From: Oceanospirillum linum
GTDB lineage: Bacteria > Pseudomonadota > Gammaproteobacteria > Pseudomonadales > Halomonadaceae
Length of the DNA: 64,000 bases
Assembly (NCBI RefSeq): GCF_001995095.2
Contig: NZ_MTSD02000003.1
Span: forward strand, 62,001 to 126,000
Direction: 5' to 3'
The notes under the pieces were generated by a model. That model worked only from the letters and a program-made list of their open reading frames with translations. It had not been told where the DNA came from and did no database searches. The translations under genes were made by a program, and so were the position numbers. How positions within the stretch are numbered: the stretch's first letter is position 1; the number at the start of each line of letters is the position of its first letter. Below are positions 1 through 8,626 of the stretch, piece by piece.

Positions 1-1
1 C

Positions 2-262
2 TATGAAGGGCCAAATTTTCTTGTGATTCACCCGGATGAGTGTATCGACTGTGCGTTATGTGAACCGGAATGCCCGGCAAACGCGATCTATTCAGAGGAT
101 GAACTGCCGGACAGTATGCAGCATTTTTTTGAACTGAATGAGATGTTGGCAGAACACTGGCCAAATCTTGCTGAACGCAAAGACCCGTTACCGGATGCTG
201 AAAAGTGGGACGGTGTTGAAAACAAACTGGATAAGCTGGAAGGGCTGCCGGAAGATTTATAA
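2..262 (+). CDS. fdxA: 7Fe ferredoxin, 3' part only
   Basis: Partial: the gene enters from the left edge and only its last 86 codons are in the window. The protein is a small cytoplasmic electron carrier. The visible part starts with the [20 protein letters not shown] segment and contains the Cys-x2-Cys-x2-Cys-x3-Cys-Pro cluster-binding motif, followed by the acidic C-terminal extension of about 60 residues typical of the Azotobacter/Pseudomonas seven-iron ferredoxin. The N-terminal [3Fe-4S] ligands lie outside. In Pseudomonas fdxA lies next to rpoS and the regulatory RNA rsmZ, which matches the RNA predicted just downstream here. The stop codon lies within the first unit of a 19-bp tandem repeat. 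Confidence 0.93.
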   Translation, partial: YEGPNFLVIHPDECIDCALCEPECPANAIYSEDELPDSMQHFFELNEMLAEHWPNLAERKDPLPDAEKWDGVENKLDKLEGLPEDL

Positions 263-307
263 TGGGCTGGAAGGTTTATAGTGGGTTGGAAGATTTATAG
301 TGGGCTG
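251..307. repeat. 19-bp tandem repeat, three units, across the fdxA stop
   Basis: Three adjacent 19-bp units begin at 251, 270 and 289, each of the form GAAGRTTTATARTGGGYTG. The first contains the last codons and TAA stop of fdxA. The other two carry TAG in the equivalent place. Units differ at one to three positions, which suggests local duplication of the gene end. Because 19 is not a multiple of three, the units do not extend the reading frame. Confidence 0.85.
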
Positions 308-331
308 AGGCTGGTATGAGTTTTCCATCAG

Positions 332-359
332 AAAAAGAGAAGGGCGGCCCCGCCGCCCT
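332..359 (-). terminator. Rho-independent terminator of the Csr/Rsm-type RNA
   Basis: On the minus strand the stem GGGCGGC / GCCGCCC with a short G-rich loop is followed by TTCTCTTTTT. On the plus strand no T-run follows the same hairpin, so it mainly terminates leftward transcription, although it may also slow the end of fdxA transcription. Confidence 0.8.
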
Positions 360-541
360 ATGTCCCTTTGCCATCCAATCCATGACAGCGCCATCGTCCT
401 GATAGCAGACTTATCCTAAGTCTTCCCTGTGGCCTCCATGAACGTATGCATCCTGCATCCCTGTTCGCCACGCGTTTCCATTCCTTTTCCCTTAATCCCT
501 GTACCGGTCTCCATTCCGGCTTGCTGCCACTCCCTGACTGC
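332..541 (-). ncRNA. Csr/Rsm-type regulatory RNA (CsrB/RsmZ-like), predicted
   Basis: The minus strand carries 16 GGA triplets between 531 and 362, many in the AGGGA, CAGGA or AGGA context bound by CsrA/RsmA. Several sit in hairpin loops. The clearest is GACTTA-GGA-TAAGTC at 408-422; others include ATGC-AGG-ATGCAT near 445-457 and a CTGC...AGGGA...GCAG stem at the 5' end. The transcript would end at a GC-rich hairpin followed by a T-rich tract at about 332. A GacA-type upstream site lies about 180 bp before the predicted 5' end, the distance I recall for rsmZ in Pseudomonas. Such RNAs sequester the translational repressor CsrA/RsmA. The neighbouring fdxA fits Pseudomonas rsmZ. The 5' end is inferred from a TAATAT-like -10 at 548-553. 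A 63-codon open frame overlaps but looks accidental. Confidence 0.75.
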
Positions 542-710
542 AGGTTCATATTAACAAATATCCGTCATTTAATAACACAATTTTTATGTGGTTAATTCTG
601 CCTCAGCCACCCCATAAAAATATAACCATTTGATTTTAAACGATTAAAATTAATGTCTTATCGATTAAGAGCTTTATACCCTGCTCCGTGGCGCTGATAT
701 CTTAGTGTTT

Positions 711-728
711 TGTAGGAAATATCTTACA
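711..728. promoter_or_regulatory. GacA/UvrY-like upstream activating site
   Basis: The 18-bp sequence TGTAGGAAATATCTTACA matches the GacA consensus TGTAAG-N6-CTTACA at 11 of 12 defined positions. It is centred about 180 bp upstream of the predicted 5' end of the GGA-rich RNA. Together with the RNA it forms the standard architecture of a Gac/Rsm regulatory RNA gene. Confidence 0.7.
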
Positions 729-770
729 AGCTGAGAAGAGATCCGCCCAAGAGCCAAGGGGAGTTAAAAT

Positions 771-798
771 AAAAAAGCCAGCACCCAAGGGCGCCGAC
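771..798 (-). terminator. Rho-independent terminator of parC
   Basis: On the minus strand, just after the parC stop, GTCGGCGCCC pairs with GGGTGCTGGC (three G-U pairs) around a very short loop and is followed by TTTTTTATTTT. Confidence 0.75.
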
Positions 799-845
799 CT
801 TCTTTAATCTCCGGCAATCACAGCCGTACAACCTTAAGAAAGAGG

Positions 846-3113
846 TTATTCCGCATCGTTTACATCGAGCCGGTCAACCTTTTGGAAACCACGGGGTAGC
901 TTATTCCCCCGTCGTCCACGTTCACCGAGGTAATGCTCAAGATCGGAGGGCTTCAGCTTAAGGTGGCGCTTTCCTGCAAAAATGGTTAAGGGTTCTTCGG
1001 CCTGCATCACGATCAGATCACGAACAAACTCTTCCCGACCCGATGATTTGGCCGATGGAATATCGATCATTTTATTCCCCTTACCTTTACTCAGCACCGG
1101 AAGCTGATCCAGGCGAAAGACAAGAAGACGTCCTTCAGTCGTCACCACGGCAACTCGGCTTTCAGTACCTTCCGGGATCAGCTTAGGTGGCAGAACCTCA
1201 CACCCTTTCGGCACGGTCAGCAGTGCTTTCCCCGCCTTCTTGCTGGCCAGCATATCCGAAGACGCCACAACAAAGCCGTACCCTGCATCACTAGCCATCA
1301 GAAAGTGACGTTTATCTTCTGCTATCACCAGCCCCTGGAAAGTTGCACCGGATGGCGGGTTGATACGCCCGGTCAATGGCTCACCCTGGCCTCTGGCTGA
1401 GGGTAGCGTGTGCACCGGCAAGGAATAACTTCGGCCACTGCTATCAACAAAAACGGCTTGCTGGTTAGACTTACCCTTACAGGCCAGGTGAAAACTATCA
1501 CCGGATTTATAGCTCAGGCCTTCCGGATCAATATCATGTCCTTTAGCAGCTCGTACCCATCCTTGTTTTGACAAAACAATAGTCACAGGATCAGCACTTA
1601 CCAGAGCCGTTTCATCCAGCGCTTTAGCTTCTTCACGACACACCAATGGTGAACGGCGGAGATCACCAAACCTATCGGCATCTGTGGTTAATTCGTCCTC
1701 GATGAGCTGATTCAGAGCACTATCGGACCCCAGCAGATGCTCCAGCCCTTCCCGTTCATTCTGCAGCTCATCCTGCTCGCCACGTATCTTTATCTCTTCC
1801 AGTTTCGCCAGCTGGCGTAGACGCAACTCAAGAATCGCTTCTGCCTGGCGTTCACTGAGAGCAAAGCGGCCGATCAGCTCCTGTTTTGGCTGATCTTCTG
1901 TACGGATAATATCAATCACTTCATCAATATTCAGATAAGCGATTAGAAGCCCTTCCAGCAAATGAAGGCGGTCATTCACTTTTTCTAACCGGTGCTCAAG
2001 CCTGCGTTTAACCGTTGCCCGCCGGAAGTTAATCCACTCTCCCAGAATCTGTAATAAACCCTTAACCTGTGGCCGCCCATCAATACCGATCATATTCAGG
2101 TTAACGCGGTAACTTTTTTCCAGGTCTGTAGTGGCAAAAAGATGGGCCATCATCGAGTCTGTATCGATCCGGTTTGAGCGAGGAACAATAACCAGGCGCG
2201 TCGGGTTTTCATGATCCGACTCATCGCGCAAATCAACAACCATCGGCAATTTCTTAGCCTGCATTTGTGCCGCAATTTGTTCCAGGACTTTGGCCCCGGA
2301 AACCTGGTGCGGTAAAGCAGTTACAACGACATCACCGTCTTCAATCTGGTAAACCGCTCTCATTTTCAGGCTACCCTTACCTGACTCATACAGCTTACGA
2401 ATATCAGCTTCAGGCGTAATAATCTCAGCATCGGTAGGGTAGTCCGGTGCCTTAACAAAGCGCATCAGGTCTGATATCCCTGAGGCTGGATTGTTCAGTA
2501 AGTGTACTGTCGCCTGAACCACCTCATTTAAATTATGGGGTGGGATATCGGTTGCCATCCCTACTGCAATACCGGTAGAGCCATTTAAAAGCACATGGGG
2601 AACCCGGCTCGGTAATACCGCAGGCTCATTTAAGGTACCATCGAAGTTAGGCAGCCAGTCAGCTGTACCGTGGCCCAGTTCAGATAGCAACAACTCAGAG
2701 AACTTAGCCAGTTTAGCTTCGGTATAACGCATGGCAGCAAAAGACTTAGGGTCATCCGGTGAACCCCAGTTGCCCTGCCCATCCACCAGAGGATACCGGT
2801 AAGAAAAAGGCTGAGCCATCAGTACCATTGCCTCGTAGCAGGCGCTGTCACCGTGGGGATGGAATTTACCCAGGACATCACCGACTGTACGTGCAGACTT
2901 TTTATGTTTGGCACTGGCTTTGAGACCCAGTTCAGACATCGCATAGATTATCCGGCGCTGAACAGGTTTAAGCCCATCACCAAGATGAGGAAGTGCACGA
3001 TCAAGAATGACGTACATAGAGTAATCAAGGTAAGCTTTCTCGGTGTACTGTTTGAGCGAAATCTGCTCAACACCATCGAAGCTGGGGTCTGCTGGGTTAA
3101 TTGGTGCACTCAT
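846..3113 (-). CDS. parC: DNA topoisomerase IV subunit A
   Basis: This is the breakage-reunion subunit of topoisomerase IV, which decatenates daughter chromosomes together with ParE (encoded 47 kb away in this window). At 755 residues it has the length of E. coli ParC. The N-terminal winged-helix/tower domain contains the catalytic tyrosine in AAMRYTE (Y130). The quinolone-resistance-determining segment [11 protein letters not shown] keeps the sensitive-type serine (S90) and glutamate (E94). The C-terminal part is a degenerate beta-pinwheel. The start is ATG at 3113, where M-S-A-P-I-N leads into the conserved [20 protein letters not shown]; the Shine-Dalgarno sequence is weak. The gene stands alone and is followed by its own terminator. 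Confidence 0.97.
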   Translation of the reverse strand: MSAPINPADPSFDGVEQISLKQYTEKAYLDYSMYVILDRALPHLGDGLKPVQRRIIYAMSELGLKASAKHKKSARTVGDVLGKFHPHGDSACYEAMVLMAQPFSYRYPLVDGQGNWGSPDDPKSFAAMRYTEAKLAKFSELLLSELGHGTADWLPNFDGTLNEPAVLPSRVPHVLLNGSTGIAVGMATDIPPHNLNEVVQATVHLLNNPASGISDLMRFVKAPDYPTDAEIITPEADIRKLYESGKGSLKMRAVYQIEDGDVVVTALPHQVSGAKVLEQIAAQMQAKKLPMVVDLRDESDHENPTRLVIVPRSNRIDTDSMMAHLFATTDLEKSYRVNLNMIGIDGRPQVKGLLQILGEWINFRRATVKRRLEHRLEKVNDRLHLLEGLLIAYLNIDEVIDIIRTEDQPKQELIGRFALSERQAEAILELRLRQLAKLEEIKIRGEQDELQNEREGLEHLLGSDSALNQLIEDELTTDADRFGDLRRSPLVCREEAKALDETALVSADPVTIVLSKQGWVRAAKGHDIDPEGLSYKSGDSFHLACKGKSNQQAVFVDSSGRSYSLPVHTLPSARGQGEPLTGRINPPSGATFQGLVIAEDKRHFLMASDAGYGFVVASSDMLASKKAGKALLTVPKGCEVLPPKLIPEGTESRVAVVTTEGRLLVFRLDQLPVLSKGKGNKMIDIPSAKSSGREEFVRDLIVMQAEEPLTIFAGKRHLKLKPSDLEHYLGERGRRGNKLPRGFQKVDRLDVNDAE

Positions 3114-3367
3114 CCGATTTGGTAATCCACTGATTGTTCACACGGAAAATTTTAGCCAAGTCTATCTAACATCTGGTTATTTTTACAGGATTCATCGCCA
3201 CCAGATCATCAGATACTGGACTTAATCAATTTTCATGCTTTTTAGTCGTTAAGATTTCTGCAAAGCAGCCGATAGATTAAATCTACTAAAATTGCGCGAT
3301 TTCTGACTACAATCAGTAGGATAAGACTTCACTTTAAGCGTAATATTTTTACCAGAGCCCATTAATA

Positions 3368-4180
3368 ATGATTCTGACCGAATATAAATTTCGTCCTGAA
3401 AGTGACTCACGAGCAGAAGAAAGTTGCGCCGATGTCGCTAACAAGCTGAAAACCGCCTTTGCTGAAAGCACTGATATGATTGTGATTAACAATCTTCAGA
3501 TTGAAGTATATGACCGGCAGATTACCGTCGACCATGCAGTGCTTCATACATATGGCATGACATTGATCAGTAGCCGTACCCTCTATGGCAAGATTGAAGT
3601 GAACTATCGCGGCGAGTGGTCACGCAGTGTTAAAGGCCGTGATATTCCAATGGAAAATCCCATTGACCTCTACAAGCACGCCAGCAAAGCTCTTCGGGAT
3701 GATTTGGTAAAAAATGTTGAAACCATTATGAGCAAACATAATGGCGTTCAGAAAACCTTTGATGGTATGCCCATTGAGTTGATGTTTATTCAGGCTCCCA
3801 AGAGTGGATTGCAGGGTAATGGCATTAACTCATCTGCTATCCTGTTCTCTGAGCAACTGACACAAACAATTACCCGGCACTTTAATTCCTATAAAAAGCG
3901 GGTGTATCAACAGTTTGGTGGCATGGATGTTTTTCGCTTTTTCTCTTCAGATATGTTTGCCTGCGCAGATTATCTTGTTGGTAACGAGATTGATAGAGAG
4001 AGCTACCCTGTAGCCCAGCCAGACCAGACCGCATCCGGAGCAAGCTCGGGCAGTGGGCAGTCGGGAAAACGAGTAATTGTACGTACAAAGCAGATAGGCG
4101 GCGGCCCCGGGGTTATAAAAGCCAGCAGCATCAAACCCAGCCGCAAAAAACCGGAGCAAATGGTCAACGAGTCGGATTAA
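3368..4180 (+). CDS. NERD-like domain protein of unknown function
   Basis: A 270-residue soluble protein without signal peptide or membrane segments. Residues about 48-112 resemble the nuclease-related NERD domain: an alternating beta pattern around I-T-V-D-H-A-V-L, then G-K-I-E-V, a W, and N-P-I-D-L-Y-K-H-A-S-K-A-L-R. The position where NERD proteins usually carry E-x-K reads S-S-R, so nuclease activity is doubtful. A middle region (120-215) is unassigned, and the tail after 225 is Gly/Ser/Lys-rich and probably disordered. The gene diverges from parC and converges on the chemoreceptor gene, sharing a terminator with it. The assignment is by pattern only; a conserved hypothetical of another family is possible. 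Confidence 0.6.
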   Translation: MILTEYKFRPESDSRAEESCADVANKLKTAFAESTDMIVINNLQIEVYDRQITVDHAVLHTYGMTLISSRTLYGKIEVNYRGEWSRSVKGRDIPMENPIDLYKHASKALRDDLVKNVETIMSKHNGVQKTFDGMPIELMFIQAPKSGLQGNGINSSAILFSEQLTQTITRHFNSYKKRVYQQFGGMDVFRFFSSDMFACADYLVGNEIDRESYPVAQPDQTASGASSGSGQSGKRVIVRTKQIGGGPGVIKASSIKPSRKKPEQMVNESD

Positions 4181-4225
4181 AATCACTTGACTGTTTTATC
4201 CTTGCAAGGCCTGGCCTGTAAGCGA

Positions 4226-4263
4226 CAAAAAAAGGGCTGATCAGATCTGATCAGCCCTTTTTC
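4226..4263. terminator. Bidirectional Rho-independent terminator
   Basis: A perfect 30-bp palindrome at 4231-4260, built on AAAGGGCTGATCAGA, is flanked by an A-run on the left and a T-run on the right. It can serve both the rightward NERD-like gene and the leftward chemoreceptor gene. Confidence 0.9.
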
Positions 4264-4337
4264 ATAAGAATTGTCACACTGGGAAAGCCCCCCATAAAGT
4301 GAAGCTTTTTATGGTGTATTCCCTGTAAAACAGATCA

Positions 4338-5960
4338 CTAGCGTAACTTAAACTGATCAACCATCTTCTCAAGATCAACGGCCAACTTCAGCAGGCTATC
4401 ACTAACAGCGACACCTTCATTAGCCTCTGCAGAGGTCTGCTCCGCAATGGCACTAATCTCTTTCACGTTACGATTAACCTCTGCAGAAGCAATTTCCTGT
4501 TGTTGAGCGGAAAGCGTCATCTGACTGTTCAGAGCGTTAATTCCAGTCACGGCCTCGGCGATTTCCTGTAGAGAAGACGCTACTTTTTCGACCTCACTAA
4601 CACTGTTGTGGGTACTCTCCTGGGCGCTCTGCATCACCTCAATAGCTTCTGTCACTTCTTTCTGTAACTGTTCGATGGTCTGATGAACCTCCTGAGTAGA
4701 CTCATGGGTTCGGGTCGCCAGTGAGCGTACCTCATCAGCCACAACAGCAAAACCACGACCGGCTTCACCGGCCCGGGCAGCCTCAATAGCAGCATTCAGA
4801 GCCAATAAGTTAGTTTGCTCTGCAATTGAGGTGATAACATCCAGGACAGTCCCCACCTCATTACTGTAATTGCCCACCTTACTGATAACACCTGCAGCCT
4901 GCTCTATCTCTCCGGTCAGGCGGCTAATAGCTGAAATAGCCGTCCCTGTAAGGGAGGCACCCAATCTGGCTTGCTCATCAGCACTGGAGGACGCACCGGA
5001 GGCACTTTCTGCGTACGACTTTACCTCATGGGCATTATTCTCAACCTGCTGCATGGCTGAAACAACCGTTTCTGTACCCGCCTGCTGATCCCGTACTGCA
5101 GAGACGGTGCTCTCAGAGACTTTTGATATACGTTCTGCGGCCTCTTTCAACTGATGGGTTGTTCCGGAAACCTGCTGCATACTTCCCCGGAACCGGGTCA
5201 GCATATTGTTAAAAGCGGTCGCCAGGGCACCTATCTCATCATTACTCTGGACATTACTGACTTCTACGGCAAGATCTGACTGGCGCTCAACCTGCTGCAT
5301 TACACTTCGCACCCGGTTCAGAGGCGTTACAATAAGACGTCGTAGCAGGTAGATAATGACCAGAAAACCGACAAAGAAGAGCGCAACTTGTGTAAGCCCA
5401 AGACGCCACAAATTAGCGCTGATATGGCTATCCAGGGTCGCCAGTGAGTAACTGACACGCACGGCCCCCAAAACAGTCCCTTCTTCTACAATGTGGCAGG
5501 CAAGGCAGTTCGTACCCCGATAATCCTTACTGGCCCGAACAGGGTTCAGGACGGTAAGAACTCTTCCCGTTTCAGTTTCACTGATATGCGTTATTTTTTC
5601 ACCGGAAAGAGCACGGCGATCCAGTTCATCCGATGCTTTTTCCTCGGGGCGCCCAGGGCCAAAAAACTTATTGATATCCGGGCCCCGAATAATACGGGCA
5701 TCCACAACATCCGGCTGACTCATCACTTTTTTGCGTAAAATATCCCGATTTTCCAGAGTACCAGTTATCATCATGATATTAACCGCGTCAAAATAAGAGT
5801 CAGCAGTATCCTGAGTATGCTGCCAAATAACCTCTTCAACCATCTCCCGCTCATTGCGGACGCTGAAAATCATGGATACAACAAGTACCAAAACAAAGAC
5901 CAAAAGCAAGGCTACAGTGATTTTGGTTTGAATGGAGGTTCCTGGGGAAGTCTGACTCAT
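4338..5960 (-). CDS. Methyl-accepting chemotaxis protein with periplasmic c-type haem motif
   Basis: A 540-residue membrane chemoreceptor. TM1 is at about 14-33 and TM2 at about 188-206, enclosing a periplasmic sensor of about 150 residues. A HAMP domain follows (207-262), then the cytoplasmic signalling hairpin with the highly conserved core around 379-416 ([20 protein letters not shown]). The sensor contains C-x-x-C-H (C152, C155, H156; bases 5493-5507), a covalent haem-attachment motif just before a conserved beta strand, as in the haem-binding sensor domains of Geobacter and Desulfovibrio chemoreceptors. Sensing of redox state, oxygen or NO is therefore likely but inferred. There is no C-terminal NWETF-type pentapeptide. 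The start is supported by GGAG 7 nt upstream. No other che genes are nearby. Confidence 0.93.
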   Translation of the reverse strand: MSQTSPGTSIQTKITVALLLVFVLVLVVSMIFSVRNEREMVEEVIWQHTQDTADSYFDAVNIMMITGTLENRDILRKKVMSQPDVVDARIIRGPDINKFFGPGRPEEKASDELDRRALSGEKITHISETETGRVLTVLNPVRASKDYRGTNCLACHIVEEGTVLGAVRVSYSLATLDSHISANLWRLGLTQVALFFVGFLVIIYLLRRLIVTPLNRVRSVMQQVERQSDLAVEVSNVQSNDEIGALATAFNNMLTRFRGSMQQVSGTTHQLKEAAERISKVSESTVSAVRDQQAGTETVVSAMQQVENNAHEVKSYAESASGASSSADEQARLGASLTGTAISAISRLTGEIEQAAGVISKVGNYSNEVGTVLDVITSIAEQTNLLALNAAIEAARAGEAGRGFAVVADEVRSLATRTHESTQEVHQTIEQLQKEVTEAIEVMQSAQESTHNSVSEVEKVASSLQEIAEAVTGINALNSQMTLSAQQQEIASAEVNRNVKEISAIAEQTSAEANEGVAVSDSLLKLAVDLEKMVDQFKLR

Positions 5961-6167
5961 TATACTCTCCGCCTTTCCAGCGCTATTTTTTAATTCTGGC
6001 TCGTTTTGTGATTATCATGCTTGGCTTAACTTTAACGGTAAAGTTAAGCTATAGAAGTAACCAACCATATATTTTTTGTTAATTCTTTTATGGCTGCTCA
6101 GTGTTAACACAACATGCCATGACTTACTCCGTTTGTACATCATCTAACCTACGGCTTTCACAGGAAA

Positions 6168-7058
6168 ATGTCAGTGTCTGAAATCAAAACATCGCCATCC
6201 AAATATGATCAGGTTATTGCATTCCAGGGTCACCTTGGCGCGTACTCGCATCTTGCCTGCCGTAATGCACGCCCTCATCTCTCACCCGTGCCCTGTGCAA
6301 CCTTTACCGAAGCGATGCAAAAAGTAGAAAGAAAAGAAGCGGGTCTCGCTATGATTCCAATCGAAAACTCGACTGCCGGGCGTGTAGAGGAGATCTATCG
6401 GCAGCTGCCAAAAACACAGCTCTCAATTGTTGGTGAGCACTTTGAGGGTATCAGCCACTGCCTGATCGCGCTTAAGGGCAGCAGCCTGAGTCAGATAAAG
6501 ACCGTCTGCTCCCACCCTCAGGCCTTAGCTCAGTGTGATAGCAATATTATGCAACTGGGGCTGGAAACCGATGTGAAATCTGATACCGCAGGGGCGGCCC
6601 ATGAAATTATGCAGCTACAGGATCAAAGCCGTGCCGCTATCGCATCTTCTCTGGCAGCAGAACTTTACGATATGGATATTCTGAGGGAAAACTTCCAGGA
6701 TCATGATGGCAACACAACCCGTTTTATTATCTTGTCGCGGGAAGCAGACATGCCGGAGTATCGTTCTGGTCAAAAATATCTGACGTCATTGATGTTCAGA
6801 GTGCGCAACCTGCCTGCAGCTCTTTATAAGGCAATGGGCGGGTTTGCCACCAATGGCATCAATATGGTGAAACTTGAAAGTTATATGGACACGGGTAGCT
6901 TTCAGGCAACGTCTTTTTATATGGATGTTGAGGCACACCAATGCGAACAGGGAATGATCAATGCCCTTGAGGAACTCTCTTTTTTTGCAGAGGATATCCG
7001 TATTCTGGGAACCTATATCCCCAGCCCATGGCGACAATCCAAGGGAGCTATTTCTTAA
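6168..7058 (+). CDS. pheA: Prephenate dehydratase (monofunctional)
   Basis: Converts prephenate to phenylpyruvate in phenylalanine synthesis. The 296-residue protein has the periplasmic-binding-protein-like catalytic domain (15-190), with IENS at 65-68 and the catalytic motif G-N-T-T-R-F at 181-186. A C-terminal ACT domain (about 205-285) should bind phenylalanine for feedback inhibition; its usual E-S-R-P motif reads E-S-Y-M (237-240). There is no chorismate mutase domain, unlike enterobacterial or Pseudomonas PheA. The N-terminal wording (GHLGAYSHLACRNA) is closer to the alphaproteobacterial/plant type. AGGA lies only 2 nt before the ATG at 6168; GTG at 6174, spaced 8 nt, could be the true start. 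Confidence 0.92.
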   Translation: MSVSEIKTSPSKYDQVIAFQGHLGAYSHLACRNARPHLSPVPCATFTEAMQKVERKEAGLAMIPIENSTAGRVEEIYRQLPKTQLSIVGEHFEGISHCLIALKGSSLSQIKTVCSHPQALAQCDSNIMQLGLETDVKSDTAGAAHEIMQLQDQSRAAIASSLAAELYDMDILRENFQDHDGNTTRFIILSREADMPEYRSGQKYLTSLMFRVRNLPAALYKAMGGFATNGINMVKLESYMDTGSFQATSFYMDVEAHQCEQGMINALEELSFFAEDIRILGTYIPSPWRQSKGAIS

Positions 7059-7114
7059 CCCAGTCAGGCAACATTGAGCAGAAAGAAAATACCTGGTACG
7101 ACAAAAACAAAGCA

Positions 7115-7133
7115 GCGGGAGCAATGCTCCCGC
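7115..7133 (-). terminator. Rho-independent terminator between pheA and the convergent small gene
   Basis: The stem GCGGGAGC / GCTCCCGC with a three-base loop is followed on the minus strand by TGCTTTGTTTTT, so it best serves the small minus-strand gene that ends at 7154. Confidence 0.65.
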
Positions 7134-7153
7134 CAGTATCAGCAGCAGAAAAA

Positions 7154-7453
7154 TTACTGGTTATACGTCGCCGGGTCGATCCAGACCCCAAGAGAGTTGC
7201 GGTCAATCCAGTTACCCTGCTTATTCTCTTTGTAGCGAAACACAACAATATCACCCTCACTCACAGAGAGTTCGGGGTCTTCAGTCTGGTAAGAGTATGT
7301 AATACCATCCACAATCAGAGCGTGGCGATACAGCTCAGGCATTCCCAGCCATTCCTGAAACGGTCCTTCCGTAACAACAGATTCCAGTTTTCCCTTTCCT
7401 TGAAGCTTAGGTGCGCGTTGTCGGCGTGCACCGGGACGGAAGTTACCAGCCAT
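7154..7453 (-). CDS. Conserved hypothetical small basic protein
   Basis: A 99-residue protein that I do not recognise as a named family. The N-terminus is basic (M-A-G-N-F-R-P-G-A-R-R-Q-R). The rest alternates beta-strand-like segments, with a well-formed V-S-E-G-D-I-V-V-F-R-Y stretch near residue 65, as in small beta-barrel (KOW/SH3 or OB-like) proteins. No cysteines or membrane segments. AGGAG lies 5 nt before the ATG at 7453, and a good terminator follows, so it is probably a real single-gene unit. A nucleic-acid-binding role is possible but unproven. Confidence 0.7.
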   Translation of the reverse strand: MAGNFRPGARRQRAPKLQGKGKLESVVTEGPFQEWLGMPELYRHALIVDGITYSYQTEDPELSVSEGDIVVFRYKENKQGNWIDRNSLGVWIDPATYNQ

Positions 7454-7700
7454 GAATGCTCCTTTTATGTTGAGCCAAATATTTTAAACAAAGTTGCCTG
7501 AGCAGAGAAACGTAAAATCTAATCTGTTCACCCAAACGAAAGGCGATGGATTATAGGGCTTATTTCGCAAGAGACAAGTTACAAAACAACAAAATGCCAT
7601 AAGTCGAAATACAATCCGTCAAAGGTTCTTACTTTTTTAGCTGGTGGTTCAAAAAGCAATCAGTAAACTAACTCTTTTCCCAAACAAGGAATCTGACTCT

Positions 7701-8033
7701 ATGGAAATGCTTCGCGAACTGCTTCTGGCTATGGCTGACTGGATCCGCCCTCACAGCGATAATATTGCACTTGCACTTATTGCTACTTTATTAGTTATTT
7801 ATGGCGATGAGATAAACCGTATCGTCAAGCAACAACTCCGCCCCTATCCATACATCATCCGGCTGATCGGTTTTGTTGTGTTATGTGCGTTTGGTTACGG
7901 TGCTCTCACGGTATATGCAACACCCGTATTGGAAGACATCATTAATCGTATACCAGGTCTTTACCTGGCACCTGCCATCATGCTTCTCTTCCTACTGGTT
8001 GGTTTACTGGCTGAAAGGCGCCGTCAGATCTGA
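7701..8033 (+). CDS. DUF3392 family inner-membrane protein
   Basis: A 110-residue membrane protein matching the DUF3392 pattern found in marine gammaproteobacteria: a short amphipathic N-terminus (LLLAMADWIRPH), TM segments at about 20-36, 50-72 and 86-104, the L-A-L-I-A-T-L-L-V-I-Y-G-D-E-I-N-R signature and the C-terminal L-A-E-R-R-R-Q-I. Function unknown. I chose ATG at 7701 (AAGGA 10 nt upstream) over the GTG at 7644, which would add 19 residues not seen in the family. Confidence 0.85.
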   Translation: MEMLRELLLAMADWIRPHSDNIALALIATLLVIYGDEINRIVKQQLRPYPYIIRLIGFVVLCAFGYGALTVYATPVLEDIINRIPGLYLAPAIMLLFLLVGLLAERRRQI

Positions 8034-8128
8034 CCAGTAGCGCCTCAGAAACAGAGAATACGACAGACTTCAACCGTCAGGTATACCCATGATATTTCAC
8101 CGGAAAAGACACCAGGTCAACCTACAGC

Positions 8129-8614
8129 ATGGATAAACATCATTGTATTTTCCGTAAAAGCTATTCTGCCGCAGGCATCCGGCAAACCCCCGGAGAGCTG
8201 GCGGCATTCTCTGATCAGGAAAGGCAGAATTTTGCACTTTTCTGGCTTGCTGATCAGGCTGAAGACAGTCTGATGCTAGGTTATTTTACGTCGGAAGCAA
8301 TATTAGAAGAGCATGCGAAACGCTTTATACTAAAGCCTTTGACCACACCAGCTATCGCTTTGGGCCAGGCTGAAGCTCAGCAGCTCAGAAGGCTGGATAC
8401 GCCACCTGTGCTCCCACCCCTCCATGGAGTATTTGGCACAGCGTTTAGCGGCTACCTGCTAAAGCCAGACAGTGAAGAAGCATCAGACAAACTGATGCTT
8501 TTCTATACAGCGGATTATCGCTCAGAATTACTGGGGGTGTTTGATGCTGCCGAGGCAACTCAAGTGTTGACTGAACACTATGATCGCCGCCGACAACAGT
8601 GCATGCTCTGCTGA
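8129..8614 (+). CDS. Hypothetical protein
   Basis: A 161-residue soluble protein that I do not recognise. It has no signal peptide and no membrane segment. It is rich in Ala, Leu and Glu and ends R-R-R-Q-Q-C-M-L-C. A single open frame runs without interruption, with codon use like its neighbours. The ribosome-binding site is weak. It converges on dnaB, with only 12 bases between the two stops, and no terminator is visible between them. Confidence 0.6.
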   Translation: MDKHHCIFRKSYSAAGIRQTPGELAAFSDQERQNFALFWLADQAEDSLMLGYFTSEAILEEHAKRFILKPLTTPAIALGQAEAQQLRRLDTPPVLPPLHGVFGTAFSGYLLKPDSEEASDKLMLFYTADYRSELLGVFDAAEATQVLTEHYDRRRQQCMLC

Positions 8615-8626
8615 GGGGGGAACGGT

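Noticed and set aside
358-549. A 63-codon open frame on the minus strand rich in Gly, Arg and Trp
   Set aside because: It coincides with the GGA-rich RNA; the GGA triplets explain its odd composition, and it reads almost to the terminator hairpin. No family resemblance and no clear ribosome-binding site.
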